This document shows, piece by piece, positions 4,863 to 6,820 of a stretch of DNA of 6,820 nucleotides (position 1 is the stretch's first letter; the number at the start of each line of letters is the position of its first letter). Source of the stretch: an uncultured Odoribacter sp. Its GTDB lineage: Bacteria; Bacteroidota; Bacteroidia; Bacteroidales; Marinifilaceae. The stretch is from positions 1-6,820 of the forward strand of contig CAMWQQ010000081.1 in the NCBI GenBank assembly GCA_947176455.1, given 5' to 3'. Position numbers and translations under genes: made by a program. The notes beneath the pieces were generated by a model, which saw only the letters and a program-made list of their open reading frames with translations, searched no databases and was not told where the DNA came from.

Positions 4863-6820
4863 ATGACGAGACACTTAAGATTAGCAGCGATGCTATTGTT
4901 CTCTTTCTTATGTGTAGGCAATTATGCCTTTGCAGAAAAGAGAACGGCGAGTGCATCGGCTCAACAGCAACAGACGAGCAGATGTACCGGAGTGGTAAAG
5001 GATGCCAAGGGCGAAACCATTGTCGGGGCATCCGTGGTGGTAAAAGAAACGATGCAGACTTCCCTGGTCGGCACCACCACTGGTATTGACGGGGATTTCT
5101 CCCTGAACAACGTCCCCATGGGAAGCACGATTGTGGTTTCTTTCATCGGTTATGTAACCCAGGAAGTTACCTGGAACGGCTCACCCCTGACCGTTGTGCT
5201 GAAAGAAGACAGCAAGACACTGGAAGAAGTGGTCATTGTGGGTTATGGCGTGCAACGGAAAGTGAACCTGACCGGTTCCGTCGCTTCCGTAAAGAGCGAG
5301 GAATTGGGCTACCGTCCGGTAGTGGACGCAACCCAGAGTTTGCAGGGTCTGGTTCCGGGTTTGCTGGTCAGCAACGGTGATTCCGGACGTCCCGGTGGTT
5401 CAGGGTCGCTGACGCTCCGCGGACAAGGTAACTTGGATAACACCGCCAATCCTTACGTATTGGTGGACGGCGTGGAAATGAGCCTTTCCGATGTCAATCC
5501 CAACGACATTGAAAACATTTCCGTGTTGAAGGATGCCGCAGCCTGCGCCATTTACGGTGCCCGCGCCGCATACGGCGTTATTTTGGTGACCACCAAAAAG
5601 GGTGAGGAAGGCAAAATGCGGGTCAACTACCAAGGAACCGTAGGCTGGAGTGCACCGACCGTATTGCCGAATATGGCAAATTCCGTAGAATTTGCCGAGT
5701 TCTGGAATGCCGGTGCCACTAATGCCGGTGCTCCCCGTAAATACAGCGAAGAAAAAATCGAATTGCTGAGACAATACATTAAAGATCCCAGCAGTGTGGA
5801 TCCCTGGTTCGAATTGCCGGCGAACTCCAGCATGAACCCGGCTTTTGAAAACTCGGAACTGGGTGTCGGCAACACGGATTATTTCAAATTGCATTACAAG
5901 AACTGGGCATTCAAGCAAAATCACAACCTCAGTCTCAGTGGCGGCGGGAAAAAAGCCCAGTATTACGTTTCCGGAGGGTATTACAGCGAAGACGGTATCT
6001 TGCGCTATGCCGACATCGACTATACCCGTTACAATTTTGCCGCCAATATCACTTCACAGATTACCAACTGGCTGAAGATTAAGGCGAATACCAAATTCAT
6101 GCACTCCGACCGGAACACGCCTTTCGGCGACGGCGGTCTGAGCGAAGGTTTCTATCACTCATTGGCACGTTTCGCTCCAACGAAAGCCGCCGTTGACCCC
6201 AACGGACACTTTACGGAACTGACCATGATTCCATATCTGCAAAGCGGTACCTATACCAACACGCAGCGCGACCGGCTGAATTTAACGGCAGGACTGGAGG
6301 TACAGCCCGTCAAAAACTGGTTTATCTTCTTCGATTACACCCACAAACTGATGAATGTGGAATATGAAGCGCTAAACGTCGCCCCGATGATTTATGCTGC
6401 CGACGGAGTAACGACAAGCAAAGGCGCCCGCTCGGAATTAGGAGTATCCGCCGACGGTAAATTTACACGCAGTTATGGACGTACCCGTTATCAGTCCGTC
6501 AACCTGTACACCAATTACCTCTTCACGGTGGCAGAAAAACACAATTTCACCATCATGGCAGGTTTCCAAGAAGAGAACAACGATTACAGCTACATGAAAA
6601 ACGCCATCACAGGACTTTACTCCACGGTGAATCCGAACGTCAGCATGGGTACCGGTGACAAGCAAGTGACTGACACCCGGAACGGCTGGGCAACCCGCGG
6701 TTTCTTCGGGCGTATCAATTACGATTTCGACGGACGCTATCTGTTGGAACTCAACGGACGATATGACGGTTCCTCCCGTTTCGCTTCCGGTCACCGCTGG
6801 GGCTTCTTCCCCTCCGTTTC
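4863..6820 (+). CDS. SusC/RagA-family TonB-dependent outer-membrane receptor (3' end outside window)
   Basis: Outer-membrane transporter that, with a SusD-like lipoprotein lid, imports glycans or peptides using TonB energy. About 652 codons are seen without a stop and the frame is intact to the last base; SusC proteins usually have about 1000 aa, so roughly a third is missing. Residues 1-24 are a signal peptide ending AFA before EKR. Residues 41-113 form the carboxypeptidase-regulatory-like domain (VVKDAKGETIVGASV to SFIGYV). EEVVIVGYGVQRK at 121-133 is the family junction carrying the TonB-box-like segment. The plug follows (NPYVLVDGV at 196-204, then IYGARAAYGVILVTTKKG at 230-247), and beta-barrel strands begin near 255. 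The usual RAANGV reads RAAYGV here. The substrate cannot be inferred; no SusD, hydrolase or regulator lies in the window. The name susC is family-level only, so no gene symbol is assigned. Confidence 0.93.
   Translation, partial: MTRHLRLAAMLLFSFLCVGNYAFAEKRTASASAQQQQTSRCTGVVKDAKGETIVGASVVVKETMQTSLVGTTTGIDGDFSLNNVPMGSTIVVSFIGYVTQEVTWNGSPLTVVLKEDSKTLEEVVIVGYGVQRKVNLTGSVASVKSEELGYRPVVDATQSLQGLVPGLLVSNGDSGRPGGSGSLTLRGQGNLDNTANPYVLVDGVEMSLSDVNPNDIENISVLKDAAACAIYGARAAYGVILVTTKKGEEGKMRVNYQGTVGWSAPTVLPNMANSVEFAEFWNAGATNAGAPRKYSEEKIELLRQYIKDPSSVDPWFELPANSSMNPAFENSELGVGNTDYFKLHYKNWAFKQNHNLSLSGGGKKAQYYVSGGYYSEDGILRYADIDYTRYNFAANITSQITNWLKIKANTKFMHSDRNTPFGDGGLSEGFYHSLARFAPTKAAVDPNGHFTELTMIPYLQSGTYTNTQRDRLNLTAGLEVQPVKNWFIFFDYTHKLMNVEYEALNVAPMIYAADGVTTSKGARSELGVSADGKFTRSYGRTRYQSVNLYTNYLFTVAEKHNFTIMAGFQEENNDYSYMKNAITGLYSTVNPNVSMGTGDKQVTDTRNGWATRGFFGRINYDFDGRYLLELNGRYDGSSRFASGHRWGFFPSV

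Noticed and set aside
5400..5924. 174-codon minus-strand frame inside the SusC gene
   Set aside because: The plus-strand SusC frame is intact and richly conserved there, so this is a mirror frame.

Overview
The window looks like chromosomal DNA from a Bacteroidales gut bacterium (Bacteroides, Phocaeicola, Parabacteroides or a relative). The reasons are a SusC/RagA-type TonB-dependent receptor, several promoters of the Bacteroides type (TTG, a 19-21 base spacer, then TAnnTTTG), weak or absent Shine-Dalgarno sequences, and a NanA-type lyase and FolE typical of the phylum. The species cannot be read from the sequence.

Left part (1-2722), metabolic genes. An N-acetylneuraminate lyase (nanA, minus strand) reads out of the left edge. 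Across a 169-base divergent region lie folE (GTP cyclohydrolase I) and, 47 bases further on, fabD (malonyl-CoA:ACP transacylase), probably one transcript. A 20-base imperfect tandem duplication straddles the fabD stop codon, and a perfect 11-bp hairpin with a T-run ends the unit.

Middle part (2723-4573), a compact three-gene accessory operon and the most interesting part of the window. Its own strong Bacteroides promoter drives a 111-aa XRE-family repressor, an ImmA/IrrE-type zinc metallopeptidase (HELYH motif) and a PIN-domain nuclease-like protein. The first pair overlaps by ATGA and the second by 17 bases, so translation is probably coupled. An inverted repeat and a direct repeat surround the -33 element and could be operator sites of the repressor. 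The inferred logic is that the repressor keeps the operon quiet, the peptidase cleaves the repressor on a signal, and the PIN protein is the effector. That would be a peptidase-switched toxin-antitoxin, stress-response or defence module. An AT-rich hairpin follows it.

Right part (4574-6820). A 9-base tandem repeat and a regulatory leader precede a SusC-type outer-membrane receptor that is cut by the window end. The leader holds a TATATTTG promoter element, a 22-base near-palindrome with the core CGAAAACGTTTTCG (resembling LacI-family operators), and a duplicated 13/14-base element abutting the start codon. The receptor is open to the last base, with about 652 codons seen. A SusD partner would be expected just outside.

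Two starts were shortened because the promoter lies inside the longest open frame: folE (ATG at 1100 rather than GTG at 1058) and the XRE gene (2897 rather than 2783).
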